Positions 22,922-31,571 of a stretch of 37,768 bases of DNA are shown in pieces. Source of the DNA: Elusimicrobiota bacterium (lineage in GTDB: Bacteria > Elusimicrobiota > UBA8919). The DNA is taken from assembly GCA_016928195.1 (NCBI GenBank), contig JAFGLF010000071.1, forward strand, positions 1 to 37,768, given 5' to 3'. How positions within the stretch are numbered: position 1 is the stretch's first letter; the number at the start of each line of letters is the position of its first letter. The notes below the pieces were generated by a model. It was not told where the DNA came from. It did not search any database and saw only the letters and a program-made list of their open reading frames with translations. The translations under genes were made by a program, and so were the position numbers.

Positions 22922-23766
22922 AAAAGGATACTATACAAAATATTGGTTTTTCTTTATTGTTTTTATGTTTAGTGATAACACTTCTTTTTCTTGGAACGAT
23001 TATACTGTTTATAGGTGTCAAAGGTTTAAAAATAATATCATGGGAATTTTTAACACAGGTGCCGAAAAGAGCAATGACTGAAGGCGGTGTGGCGCCTGCG
23101 ATTGTAGGGACATTTTATTTGACATTAGGGGCTATTCTGTTTTCTTTACCTTTAGGTGTGGCCTGTGCAATTTATTTGTGTGAATACAGCCCTAAAGGTT
23201 TCATAGTAAATATAATTAGAATGAGTATAAACAATCTGGCAGGTGTGCCGTCGGTTATTTTCGGGCTTTTTGGATTGGCGGTATTTGTCAAGTTTTTTGG
23301 GTTCGGTGTATCCATTCTTTCCGGAAGCATGACTCTTGCTATTATGATTCTACCGGGTATAATAGCGGCATCACAGGAAGCTCTAATGTCTATTCCTCAG
23401 TCTATAAGGGAAGCTTCGCTTTCAGTAGGTGCAACACAATGGCAGACCATTAAAAAGATAGTATTACCCACTGCGTTACCCGGAATTCTTACAGGAACTA
23501 TTCTAAGCATAGGAAGGGCGGCAGGAGAGACTGCACCTATACTTTTTACCGCAGCGACATTCTATAAAAGAGGTTTCCCTGAATCTATTTTTAGCGAGGT
23601 TATGGCTCTACCGTATCACATCTATGCACTTATGACCGAAGGAACGCATCCTGAAAAACAGACCATGATTGCTTATGGCTGTGCAATTATTCTTTTATGT
23701 CTTGTTTTACTGATTTCAGGCGTAGCAATAATTATTCGTCAAAAACAAAGGAGTTTCTATGGATAA
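22918..23766 (+). CDS. pstA: PstA phosphate ABC transporter permease
   Basis: A 282-residue six-helix partner of PstC. The EAA loop ([21 protein letters not shown]) and the [13 protein letters not shown] element carry the conserved arginine and glutamate of Pst permeases. It overlaps pstC by four bases and pstB by eight, which indicates a tightly coupled operon. Confidence 0.94.
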   Translation: MKKDTIQNIGFSLLFLCLVITLLFLGTIILFIGVKGLKIISWEFLTQVPKRAMTEGGVAPAIVGTFYLTLGAILFSLPLGVACAIYLCEYSPKGFIVNIIRMSINNLAGVPSVIFGLFGLAVFVKFFGFGVSILSGSMTLAIMILPGIIAASQEALMSIPQSIREASLSVGATQWQTIKKIVLPTALPGILTGTILSIGRAAGETAPILFTAATFYKRGFPESIFSEVMALPYHIYALMTEGTHPEKQTMIAYGCAIILLCLVLLISGVAIIIRQKQRSFYG

Positions 23767-24535
23767 TATTGGCAATAATGAAGTCATTAGAATCTTAACC
23801 AAAAACGTAGATTTTTATTATGGGCAAAAACAAATATTGAAAAAAATCAATATGAACATCTATAAAAATCATATAACAGCAATAATAGGTCCTTCAGGAT
23901 GCGGTAAGTCTACATTTATAAGGCTTTTAAACAGAATGAATGATCTTGTTCCTAATACAAGATTAGAAGGTTTAATTTTACTTGACGGAGAGGATATAAA
24001 TAAGGAAGATGTTGATGTTGTGGATATCAGAAGACGGGTCGGCATGGTATTTCAGAAACCTAATCCTTTTCCAAAGAGTATTTTTGAGAATCTCAGTTAC
24101 GGTCTGAAAATAAACGGAATGACGGATAAAAGTTTTATAGAACAAAGAGTGGTTGAGTCTTTACAAAAAGCCGCATTGTGGAATGAGGTAAAAGACAGAC
24201 TGCATGAGAGCGCATTGGGACTCTCCGGAGGACAACAGCAGAGATTATGTATAGCAAGATGTTTGGCGGTTGAGCCTGAGGTTGTCCTGTTCGATGAACC
24301 GTGTGCCAGTTTGGACCCTATTTCAACAAAAAAGATTGAGGAGCTTATTTCAGAGTTAGAGAAGAATTATACTATAGTAATTGTAACCCATAATATGCAG
24401 CAGGCAGCAAGGGTTTCTGATTACGCCGCGTTTTTATATTTAGGCGAACTAATAGAATTCAGCCATACTGAAGAGATGTTTACCGTGCCGAAAGATAAAA
24501 GGACGGAAGATTATATAACAGGAAAATTCGGATAA
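23759..24535 (+). CDS. pstB: PstB phosphate ABC transporter ATPase
   Basis: A 258-residue ATPase. Walker A is GPSGCGKST (about 44-52), the Q-loop is [12 protein letters not shown] (typical of PstB), the signature is LSGGQQQRL, Walker B is [14 protein letters not shown] and the switch histidine is in [15 protein letters not shown] inside pstA precedes the ATG. It completes the PstSCAB high-affinity phosphate uptake system, which also relays phosphate status to PhoR through PhoU. Confidence 0.96.
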   Translation: MDNIGNNEVIRILTKNVDFYYGQKQILKKINMNIYKNHITAIIGPSGCGKSTFIRLLNRMNDLVPNTRLEGLILLDGEDINKEDVDVVDIRRRVGMVFQKPNPFPKSIFENLSYGLKINGMTDKSFIEQRVVESLQKAALWNEVKDRLHESALGLSGGQQQRLCIARCLAVEPEVVLFDEPCASLDPISTKKIEELISELEKNYTIVIVTHNMQQAARVSDYAAFLYLGELIEFSHTEEMFTVPKDKRTEDYITGKFG

Positions 24536-24546
24536 GGGGGAGCGAG

Positions 24547-25617
24547 ATGTTTGAAGAAAAAATGATTAACCTTAAAAGAGAAATCAGCGAGCATACGAGT
24601 TTAGTAGAAAGTATGATTGAAAAAAGTATCAGAGGACTTGTAAATAAAGATAAAGAACTGTTACGTGAAGTAAAAGAAAAGGATGAGCCCAGAGCAAATG
24701 ATTATGAGATTGAAATAGACGAGCTGTGTACAAATATTGTAGCTCAGTTCCAGCCAAAAGGAAAAGATTTAAGAACCGTTCTTATGATTCTTAAGATGAA
24801 TAACGACCTTGAAAGAATAGGAGACCATGCTGTAAACATTAGTGAAAGCTGTATGTATTTATTGAATCATCCTATGATTAAAGTTGATGTTGATATACCT
24901 AAAATTGCAGATATAGCAAAGACAATGCTGAAGAACAGTATAAATTCTTTTATGAATGAGGATGCTGAATTGGCAAAAAGTGTTTGTGAAAGCGATGTTT
25001 TAATAGATAAATTAAAATATGAGGCATATAATAAAGTCATCGCATCTATGACTTCTGATTCTAAAATAATCAAGTATTCTTTGAATATACTTAGGATAAA
25101 CAATAATATTGAGCGGATAGCGGATTTATCTACGAACATATGCGAAGAAGTAATATTTATGGTTGAAGGAAAAGTAATAAAACATCATAGAAATGAGGAT
25201 GATGGTAATATATCAAAGAAAAAGGTTTTGTTTATCTGTACTCATAATTCTGCCCGTTCGCAGATGGCAGAAGCACTGCTTAAGACATTATACAGTGATA
25301 AATATTATGTATATAGTGCAGGGACAGAGCCTGCCGGTGTAAATCCTTATGCCGTTAAAGTGATGGCGGAAATAGGTATTGATATTTCGGATTATCAGTC
25401 TAAGAATTTAGATAGTTTTTCCGGGAAAAGATTTGACTTTGTAATTACGGTATGCGATAATGCGAAAGAGACATGTCCTTTTTTGCCGGGTGCAGAGAAA
25501 TATAAGCATAAAAGTTTTAGCGACCCTGCTCAAACTAAAGGAACTGATGAAGAAATACTGGCTGTTTTCAGACGCAGCAGGGATGAGATAAAGGAATGGA
25601 TAGAAAAGAATTTTTAA
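24547..25617 (+). CDS. PhoU-ArsC fusion: phosphate signalling regulator joined to a thioredoxin-type arsenate reductase
   Basis: A 356-residue protein. Residues 1-215 are a complete two-repeat PhoU with the metal-binding E-x3-D motifs ERIGDHAVN and ERIADLSTN. A charged linker (about 212-224) follows. Residues 225-356 form a low-molecular-weight phosphatase fold with the P-loop C231-T-H-N-S-A-R237, DP near 318 and the redox pair C303 and C310, which fits the thioredoxin-coupled ArsC family (C10/C82/C89 in S. aureus). PhoU holds PhoR off when phosphate is ample; ArsC reduces arsenate, an unwanted Pst substrate. The reading frame is continuous through the junction. It sits 11 bp after pstB with GGGGGAGCG as ribosome site. 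Confidence 0.9.
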   Translation: MFEEKMINLKREISEHTSLVESMIEKSIRGLVNKDKELLREVKEKDEPRANDYEIEIDELCTNIVAQFQPKGKDLRTVLMILKMNNDLERIGDHAVNISESCMYLLNHPMIKVDVDIPKIADIAKTMLKNSINSFMNEDAELAKSVCESDVLIDKLKYEAYNKVIASMTSDSKIIKYSLNILRINNNIERIADLSTNICEEVIFMVEGKVIKHHRNEDDGNISKKKVLFICTHNSARSQMAEALLKTLYSDKYYVYSAGTEPAGVNPYAVKVMAEIGIDISDYQSKNLDSFSGKRFDFVITVCDNAKETCPFLPGAEKYKHKSFSDPAQTKGTDEEILAVFRRSRDEIKEWIEKNF

Positions 25618-25660
25618 TGAATCTTTTATGGTAAAAATGCATCAAAAATATAGAGTATCT

Positions 25661-25738
25661 GATTGCGGTGACTAATCCGCCTTCGCCAGCTGGCGAATGG
25701 CGGAAATGATTACGGTGATTAATCCGCCGGCTGGCGGA
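25661..25738. repeat. Direct and nested palindromic repeats before the zinc peptidase
   Basis: A 21-bp direct repeat (25661-25681 and 25708-25728, 19 of 21 identical, GATTRCGGTGAYTAATCCGCC with one variable base over the limit omitted) each leads into a GC palindrome. In the first, TCCGCC (25676) and GGCGGA (25699) flank the perfect 16-mer TTCGCCAGCTGGCGAA (25682-25697). In the second, TCCGCC-GGCT-GGCGGA (25723-25738) is simple. The first looks like the second with another copy of the same core inserted. AGGAGG for the next gene starts two bases after the repeat. Confidence 0.8.
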
Positions 25739-25752
25739 TAGGAGGTAATATT

Positions 25753-26442
25753 ATGCCGTTTCTTTTTTGGGACCCGACTTTTTTATTGTTAATACCAGTT
25801 CTGATTTTTGCGATATGGGCGCAGAGTATGGTATCGAGCACATATAAAAAATATTCGAAGGTAGCAAGTAAGAGAGGTTTAACAGGTGCTGAAACCGCAA
25901 GAAGGATATTAGCGGAACACGGAGTTGCTTCGGTATCCGTTGAATCGATAAAGGGAAAACTGTCCGACCATTATGACCCTATAGAAAAAAGGTTAAGGCT
26001 GTCTTCCGATATTTATTCAGGTACATCCATAGCTGCTCTTGGAATTGCTGCTCACGAGGCAGGTCATGCTATACAGCATTCAAAGGGTTATGCGCCTTTG
26101 AATATAAGAAATGCTGTATATCCGGTTGCTTCTTTTGGTTCCAATTTTGCATTTATTTTGTTTTTTCTGGGTTTTTTCTTTATGGGTTCCAAACTTTTAA
26201 TGGATATCGGAATATTTCTTTATCTGGGGGCGGTTTTGTTTACAGTGATAACACTGCCTGTGGAGTTTAACGCTTCAAAGCGTGCAATAGCAATATTAGC
26301 CAGCGGAAACTATCTTCAGACCGAAGAGTTGGGATATGCAAGGAAGGTGCTGAACGCGGCTGCTATGACATATGTTGCTGCCACAGCTATGGCCGTTGTA
26401 CAGTTAATCAGGATGCTGGTACTCCGCGGAGGCCGCGACTGA
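25753..26442 (+). CDS. Membrane zinc metallopeptidase (PF04298 / Zn_peptidase_2)
   Basis: A 229-residue protein with an N-terminal membrane helix (about 6-24), the zinc motif H101-E-A-G-H105 in AAHEAGHAIQH, and three more hydrophobic segments (about 121-143, 147-170 and 195-215). These are features of the YugP-like family. Substrates of the family are poorly known; membrane protein quality control is the usual guess. It is preceded by AGGAGG right after a palindromic repeat. The C-terminal LRGGRD is short and basic. Confidence 0.85.
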   Translation: MPFLFWDPTFLLLIPVLIFAIWAQSMVSSTYKKYSKVASKRGLTGAETARRILAEHGVASVSVESIKGKLSDHYDPIEKRLRLSSDIYSGTSIAALGIAAHEAGHAIQHSKGYAPLNIRNAVYPVASFGSNFAFILFFLGFFFMGSKLLMDIGIFLYLGAVLFTVITLPVEFNASKRAIAILASGNYLQTEELGYARKVLNAAAMTYVAATAMAVVQLIRMLVLRGGRD

Positions 26443-26480
26443 TTAGTATATTCTTTGGACGTAATTATTGCAAAAAGTTT

Positions 26481-27587
26481 TTAACGGCCGATTGATGAAT
26501 TTTTTCTTCCGAGCCAGGCATTTTCTGTTTCCGGCAGTTTTATTCCTAATTCTGCCGCAAAATCCCGTAAGGAGTTGCCGTTAAGTAGTTGTTCAAGAGC
26601 TGTATTATAGTGTTTGGCGAAATATTTTTCCCATGCTCTTGGATATTTTTTTTTGGATAAAACAGCGGAATCGTGTATTATTTTTGTGCCGTTATATCCT
26701 GATTTAATAAACTGCAAGGTTTTATAAATATCTTCCGGTATATCCATAATCTCCAATTCCTCTCTGTGTTCCCATAGAAATCTGTCAAAATAGTCCCTGA
26801 ATGAAACCCAGTCTTTTTTCCATAATAGTTTACACTTTGTACCGTGAATAGCGGCATTGTTTCTGGCCTGTATATAACCATTATGTTTAATATAATTTAC
26901 TTTAGGCCGGTGTCTTAGCCATTTTAAGCAAATAGCTTTTACAAGGCAAATCGATGTAACGATAAATTCCGGAATATTTGAATCGAAAATTCGCAGTTCG
27001 AGTGTGGGTGGTTTTATTCTGTTGCGCGGATTGTATGTAATTTCATAGTTTGAATCGGTTTCAATTTTATTCCTTTTAGTTACTGAAAAATAGTTTTTAG
27101 TTCCGTGCAGAATTCTGTTGGAAGCTGCTGCGGTTATCTTTCTGTTCCAGACAGGAGAGTTAGCTGCAACCGCTATCAATAAAGGTATATGGTCGTGTAT
27201 GTGGTTGGATAATGATGTAGCAATTTTGGGTGTTAAAGTCTTTTCTGCAATAGAGATATGAATATGTACGCCTGCAAGACGGTTAATCCATGTCCCTACC
27301 AGTAAAGGTACGGGACGTTTATCGTCTGTTTGTCTGCTTCTGTAAAGTCTTCGGAAATATTTTCTGAGCCCCGATTTAAGTAAAAAAAATGCTTCCCTGA
27401 TTGTTTCAAACGGTTTACTGTTATATTCGCTGCCGATAGTTTTATCCTGAATAAAACGTTCTCCTTTTTCTGATACACCAAGGGGAGGTTTAGAAACACG
27501 GTAACTTATATTGTAATTATCAGACGGAATAATACTGTATGTTTCTATTTCGGTTCCTATAATGATACGTTTGTGGGTTTGTTTCAT
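26481..27587 (-). CDS. Carboxylate-amine ligase-like protein of the glutamate-cysteine ligase (GCS2/amidoligase) group
   Basis: The only clear minus-strand gene. The start is ATG at 27587 (MKQTHKRIIIGTEIETYS), since the promoter lies inside a longer upstream reading. The 368-residue product shows GTEIETY (an ATP/metal acidic motif), GVHIHISI, NSPVW and TLELRIFDS, elements of the ATP-grasp-like glutamine-synthetase-fold ligases. Which acid and amine it joins is unknown; glutathione synthesis is not supported, since no gshB is near. The C-terminal third has an IPEDIYKTLQFI helix-rich tail. It is flanked by the + strand peptidase (38 bp from its end) and the divergent ArsR gene. Confidence 0.72.
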   Translation of the reverse strand: MKQTHKRIIIGTEIETYSIIPSDNYNISYRVSKPPLGVSEKGERFIQDKTIGSEYNSKPFETIREAFFLLKSGLRKYFRRLYRSRQTDDKRPVPLLVGTWINRLAGVHIHISIAEKTLTPKIATSLSNHIHDHIPLLIAVAANSPVWNRKITAAASNRILHGTKNYFSVTKRNKIETDSNYEITYNPRNRIKPPTLELRIFDSNIPEFIVTSICLVKAICLKWLRHRPKVNYIKHNGYIQARNNAAIHGTKCKLLWKKDWVSFRDYFDRFLWEHREELEIMDIPEDIYKTLQFIKSGYNGTKIIHDSAVLSKKKYPRAWEKYFAKHYNTALEQLLNGNSLRDFAAELGIKLPETENAWLGRKNSSIGR

Positions 27588-27666
27588 ATTTATTTTTATT
27601 GGAATTAGAAGTACGGATATGAAAAGTAGTCTGAAATAAGTAATGGGAGGTATATCATAGTCTGGA

Positions 27667-27694
27667 ATTATACATAAAAAAGACATTAAATCAA
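27667..27694 (-). promoter_or_regulatory. Promoter of the GCS2-like gene
   Basis: On the minus strand, TTGATT (27694-27689) and TATAAT (27672-27667) have a 16-bp spacer. This places the transcript start about 70 bp before ATG 27587 and rules out the longer in-frame start at 27686. Confidence 0.65.
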
Positions 27695-27759
27695 GTAGTT
27701 TTAATTGGGAATATGGAAAATAAATAAAGATAAAAAATTTTTAAATTATAACTTTCTAC

Positions 27760-27815
27760 TTGACAAAAAAATGTTTTGTGTGTATAATACTATATGAGCA
27801 TATGAGCATATGAGT
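27760..27815 (+). promoter_or_regulatory. Promoter and 8-bp-repeat operator of arsR
   Basis: TTGACA (27760-27765) and TATAAT (27783-27788) are perfect hexamers with a 17-bp spacer. Just downstream are three 8-bp direct repeats ATATGAGC, ATATGAGC, ATATGAGT (27792-27815), each pair forming a GCATATG half-palindrome. They cover the start site and are the likely operator for the ArsR protein. GGGGGTGGAG before the ATG is the ribosome site. Confidence 0.75.
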
Positions 27816-27831
27816 AAATAGGGGGTGGAGT

Positions 27832-28170
27832 ATGAATATTAAACAAGCCCGGCAGTTGCTGAAATCTCTTGCTGATGACACCAGGTTAAGAATTATTAAT
27901 CTGTTAAAACAATCTAATTTAAGCGTATTGGAATTATGTAAAATCCTTGGTTCTAATCAGTCCAATGTTTCCAAACATCTTGCAAGATTGAGGTTAACTG
28001 GTATAGTAACTGATAAGAGAGAATTACAATTTGTTTATTATTTTCTCACAGAATCTAAGGATAGGTTTCATCAGGATTTGATGGATTGTATTACAAAAAG
28101 TTTGGCAGGCATAGATACTTTCAAAAAAGATTTACTTAAGCTTGAAACAGTTAAGAATAAATCTAAATAA
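27832..28170 (+). CDS. ArsR-family winged-helix repressor
   Basis: The 112-residue product has the classic ArsR core: ADDTRLRIINLL, then ELCKILGSNQSNVSKHLARLR (recognition helix, here in two pieces). The only core cysteine is C36 in ELCKIL, the position used by several arsenic- and metal-sensing members, but a second thiol ligand nearby is not evident; C86 is further away. It may sense a metal(loid) or be a non-metal member. It likely represses itself and the small lipoprotein gene 24 bp downstream. Confidence 0.85.
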   Translation: MNIKQARQLLKSLADDTRLRIINLLKQSNLSVLELCKILGSNQSNVSKHLARLRLTGIVTDKRELQFVYYFLTESKDRFHQDLMDCITKSLAGIDTFKKDLLKLETVKNKSK

Positions 28171-28194
28171 ATGAAAAAAGGAGGTGAATAAAAA

Positions 28195-28452
28195 ATGTTT
28201 AAGCTGCTTATGGTTTTGGGTGTTGTTTTAACTTTTGAGTTTGGGCTAATCGGTTGTGCTTGTAAAAAATCCGATATGTCGGCTCCATCTGCTGCCCCTG
28301 TGGAAAAACCCGCTGCTGTCCCGCCGCAAGAACCTGTCGTTGTTCCAACACAAGAAACAGAGCCTGATGAGGAAATATTCCCTGCAGAAGAGACAGAGCC
28401 GGAAGAAAGTGATATAGAGGAAGACATAGATACAGATATGGAAACAGAATAG
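28195..28452 (+). CDS. Small Pro/Glu-rich acidic lipoprotein
   Basis: An 85-residue product starting MFKLLMVLGVV with lipobox LIGC (C21). The mature part is a Pro/Ala/Val-rich stretch (about 29-52) followed by a very acidic tail (53-85, mostly Glu and Asp). AAAGGAGG precedes the ATG. No domain is recognised. The acidic tail could bind divalent cations or keep the chain extended. It is probably co-transcribed with arsR. Confidence 0.7.
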   Translation: MFKLLMVLGVVLTFEFGLIGCACKKSDMSAPSAAPVEKPAAVPPQEPVVVPTQETEPDEEIFPAEETEPEESDIEEDIDTDMETE

Positions 28453-28586
28453 GAATAAAAGATTCTGTTTTAATTTGTAGGTTTGTTTAATAAATTAAAC
28501 CGATAGATTTTTATTGTTATCGGTATATTTAAAGAGGTTTGTATTATAAATTTTACGAAAGAGGTATATTATATTGGGGGGGTAGT

Positions 28587-28805
28587 ATGAAGAATAGGTG
28601 GTTAGTATTGCTAATTTGCGGGTTAATTTTACTTGGAATCTGTGGTTGTGAGGAATCGACGAAATTGGAAAAAGAATCAAATGGGGATAAGGTTAGGGTT
28701 TTAGAAAAAGAAGAAGAAATAAATGAATCCGTAGATGAAGAGGATTCCGAAAGTGAAGGTGAATATGATTCAGAAAGTTCTGGGGAAGAAGGGAAAATAG
28801 ATTAA
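28587..28805 (+). CDS. Second small acidic lipoprotein
   Basis: A 72-residue product. The ATG at 28587, four bases after GGGGGGG, is preferred over an upstream in-frame start without a signal. The signal peptide leads into ICGC (C21 as lipid-attachment cysteine). The mature chain is almost entirely charged, with repeated Glu/Asp/Ser runs near the end (EEDSESEGEYDSESS). It resembles the preceding gene in design but not clearly in sequence. No function is recognised. A weak hairpin (CCGATA/TATCGG, 28499-28525) separates the two genes. Confidence 0.65.
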   Translation: MKNRWLVLLICGLILLGICGCEESTKLEKESNGDKVRVLEKEEEINESVDEEDSESEGEYDSESSGEEGKID

Positions 28806-28863
28806 TATATATATATTTATTTGAAAAAAATGTGTTATAGTTTCCTTTTATGTATAGGTTGCT

Positions 28864-29736
28864 ATGAAGTCATTTGAGCAGAAAATAAAAAGTTTAAGAA
28901 TAATAGAATTTATTGGCAAACAAAGTAAGTTGTTTTGGGTAATTACTGCTTTTGTATCAGTGTTGTTGATAGGTATTACAGATTATTTAACAGGTTATTT
29001 TATAGGATTTTCAATATTTTATTTAATACCTATCTTTTTAATAACTTCCAGTATCGGAAAAAATGCCGGAATTCTAATGTCCATAATCAGTACATTTGTA
29101 TGGCTATCGGCTGATTATTTTGCCAGACAATCCTTTCCCCATCCTTTAATTCCTTATTGGAATGCCCTTATAAGACTTGGTTTCTTTTTAATCATTACGT
29201 ATATGCTGTCAGTATTAAAAGATTCATTGGAGCGCGAGAAACAGTTTGCCCGTATTGACTATTTAACTGGAATACCAAACTTGCGATGTTTTTTTGAACT
29301 TGCTAACAAGGAAATGGAAAGAGGCCGTAGATATGGAAAACCCGTATCTATAGCTTACCTTGACCTGGATAACTTTAAAAAGGCCAATGATTTTTTCGGA
29401 CATGTTGTAGGCAACAAACTCTTACAATCAGTTGCTGCTACTATACAAAATAATATACGGAAACTGGATGTGGTTGCACGTATAGGAGGCGATGAATTTG
29501 TAATTATGTTCCCGGAAACAAAAGACAAATCGGCAGAAAACACTATTAGAAGAGTCATAGATAAACTTTCAACGGCTATGAATGAAAATAAATGGCCTGT
29601 AACCTTTAGTGTCGGTTTTATTACATTCAGGAGATTGCCGGATACAATCGAGGAAATGATAAAGCCGGCGGATGATCTCATGTATCTGGCGAAGAATGAA
29701 GGAAAAAATATTATTAAGTATAAAATATTTGAATAA
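28864..29736 (+). CDS. Membrane GGDEF protein (putative diguanylate cyclase)
   Basis: A 290-residue protein with four membrane helices (about 24-40, 45-63, 68-84 and 102-118) and a GGDEF domain (about 128-288) starting DYLTGIPN. The active-site loop is an intact GGDEF at 208-212, so synthesis of cyclic di-GMP is expected. No obvious RxxD inhibitory site is positioned five residues earlier. The membrane part resembles short sensor modules seen in other GGDEF proteins and has no recognised ligand. It lies 15 bp before the enzyme I-like gene, possibly in one transcript. Confidence 0.87.
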   Translation: MKSFEQKIKSLRIIEFIGKQSKLFWVITAFVSVLLIGITDYLTGYFIGFSIFYLIPIFLITSSIGKNAGILMSIISTFVWLSADYFARQSFPHPLIPYWNALIRLGFFLIITYMLSVLKDSLEREKQFARIDYLTGIPNLRCFFELANKEMERGRRYGKPVSIAYLDLDNFKKANDFFGHVVGNKLLQSVAATIQNNIRKLDVVARIGGDEFVIMFPETKDKSAENTIRRVIDKLSTAMNENKWPVTFSVGFITFRRLPDTIEEMIKPADDLMYLAKNEGKNIIKYKIFE

Positions 29737-29751
29737 AAGTTGGGGTGTAAA

Positions 29752-31476
29752 ATGAAGATATTAAAAGGTAAATCTGCTGCGAATGGTATAGCTCAGGGAA
29801 TTGTTTTTGTATATTCTGTAAGGGATTTAAGTTTGGATAGAGGGCAATATCATACTATAACTCCGGAGCAGATACCCGATGAAATTGGACGTTTAGAAGA
29901 GGGTTTTGATAGAGCTAAAAATACTTTAACAAAGATGATAGATATAGGGAAGGAATCTCTGGATAGAAATAATTTGAATATATTTAACTTTCATCTCGAG
30001 TTGTTAAAAGATAAAGCATTATATGAAAAATCAATACAAAGAATTAAAGAACAGAATGTTAATGCACAACATGCAATAAGAGAAACTTTTGAGGAGTATA
30101 TTAAATCGTTTAAACAAAAAGAGCTGCATTTTAGTGACTTGATTAATGATTTTGTGGATATAAGAAACAGAATACTCGAATCGTTCGGTAAATTATCGGG
30201 TCGTTTACAATTTCCGGTTGGGAAAGAGGGGCCGTTTATTGTTGCTTCAAAACTATTGATACCGTCAATGTTATTAGAGATATCGCGTGAAAATGTGCTT
30301 GCATTTATTACTAATGAAGGGAGCTTAACGTCCCATGCTACAATATTAGCAAGGTCATACAGGGTGCCGATAGTATTCGGAATAGATGTAGAAAAACATT
30401 TAAAAACAGGAGATGATGTTATAGTTGATGGTTTTTCAGAGGAGATAGTTGTCAATCCCGACCAAAGAACAAAAGATTTTTATTCACGGAAAATCGAACA
30501 GGTCGCAAAAAAAGAAATTATCATTGATACCACAAAAGATCAGGCTGCAATGACAAAAGACGGACAGCGTATAACATTGAAGATTAATATTAACTCTTTA
30601 GATGAAGTAAATTATATTAAACAGTTAAATCATGATGGTATCGGATTATTACGGACTGAATTTTTGTTTATGGGCAGAACCGAATCGCCTACGGAAGAAG
30701 AGCAGTTTAATATTTATAAACAAATACTGGAATGTTCGGACGGCACTTCTGTAACAGTTAGATTGCTTGATTTAGATACCGGTAAGTTACCCGCATATTT
30801 AACAGTACCGGGTCATTATAGCATAGATTTAGGATTGAGGGGTTCGCATGCAGTTGATGTTTTTTATGATACTTATCTTACTCAGGCAAAGGCATTATTA
30901 AGAGCAAGTATGTATGGTAATTTGAAGATTCTATACCCTATGGTGTCTGATAATAATGACCTGCAAATATTTAGAAGACTTATTTCTAATGCTAAAAATA
31001 TTTTAAAGAAGAAAAAAGTTAAATTCGACACAAAAGTATCCGAAGGTATTATGATTGAAACCCCTTCAGCCGCTATTTCAGCACAGGAGCTGTTAAGTGA
31101 AGTTGGTTTTGCCAATATAGGAACCAATGACCTGTTACAGTATATTCTGGCGGTATCACGGGATATATCTATAATTGAAGAGAGATATCATATCTTACAT
31201 CCGTCTTTGGTAAAATTTTTAGAGTTAATAGTAAGAGCCGGTAAAAAGCTCAATAAAGAGGTATGTTTATGCGGAGCGATAGCTTCCTATGAACCATTTT
31301 ATCATTTGTTTTTAGAATTAGGTTTTAAAAGTTTTAGTATTCCTGTTTTTAATTTTAATAATATAAAATACTGCATTAATCAAATATCACCCAGTAAAAC
31401 AGGAGTATTATTAACTAAGTTTTTTACTAATAAAAATAAAAAACAGCTGGATAAATTTTTTGCTCAATTAAGCTAA
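29752..31476 (+). CDS. Divergent PTS enzyme I-like phosphotransferase (PEP-utilising)
   Basis: A 574-residue protein with the whole enzyme I architecture. The phosphohistidine is H195 in LTSHATILARS. The C-terminal barrel shows GLLRTEFLF, EGIMIETPSA, NIGTNDLLQY and the active-site cysteine context VCLCGAIAS. The usual RTxDIGGDK is replaced by RLLDLDTGK, and several consensus positions are altered, so it is a distant paralogue. PEP-binding arginine and asparagine equivalents still look present. No HPr or sugar permease is in the window; a regulatory PTS is as likely as sugar uptake. The start is the ATG at 29752 behind GGGG, not the TTG four codons earlier. Confidence 0.8.
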   Translation: MKILKGKSAANGIAQGIVFVYSVRDLSLDRGQYHTITPEQIPDEIGRLEEGFDRAKNTLTKMIDIGKESLDRNNLNIFNFHLELLKDKALYEKSIQRIKEQNVNAQHAIRETFEEYIKSFKQKELHFSDLINDFVDIRNRILESFGKLSGRLQFPVGKEGPFIVASKLLIPSMLLEISRENVLAFITNEGSLTSHATILARSYRVPIVFGIDVEKHLKTGDDVIVDGFSEEIVVNPDQRTKDFYSRKIEQVAKKEIIIDTTKDQAAMTKDGQRITLKININSLDEVNYIKQLNHDGIGLLRTEFLFMGRTESPTEEEQFNIYKQILECSDGTSVTVRLLDLDTGKLPAYLTVPGHYSIDLGLRGSHAVDVFYDTYLTQAKALLRASMYGNLKILYPMVSDNNDLQIFRRLISNAKNILKKKKVKFDTKVSEGIMIETPSAAISAQELLSEVGFANIGTNDLLQYILAVSRDISIIEERYHILHPSLVKFLELIVRAGKKLNKEVCLCGAIASYEPFYHLFLELGFKSFSIPVFNFNNIKYCINQISPSKTGVLLTKFFTNKNKKQLDKFFAQLS

Positions 31477-31505
31477 GCTTAAAATAAACAGGTTTTATAT
31501 GTCAC

Positions 31506-31540
31506 CCCGTCCCGATATATCGGGACGGGTTTTTTTATTT
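31506..31540 (+). terminator. Strong intrinsic terminator after the enzyme I-like gene
   Basis: A perfect 24-bp palindrome (31506-31529, CCCGTCCCGAT with its inverse) is followed by seven T residues. This is the best terminator in the window and separates the GGDEF/enzyme I unit from the PPi-PFK unit. Confidence 0.9.
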
Positions 31541-31541
31541 C

Positions 31542-31569
31542 TTGAAAATCATACAAAAATATATATAAT
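31542..31569 (+). promoter_or_regulatory. Promoter upstream of PPi-PFK
   Basis: TTGAAA (31542-31547) and TATAAT (31564-31569) have a 16-bp spacer, directly after the terminator. The predicted leader of about 130 nt contains the repeats at 31572-31690. Confidence 0.6.
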
Positions 31570-31571
31570 AA

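Noticed and set aside
27588-27686. Longer N-terminus for the GCS2-like protein
   Set aside because: It includes the predicted promoter -10 and lacks conservation; the family motif starts right after ATG 27587.
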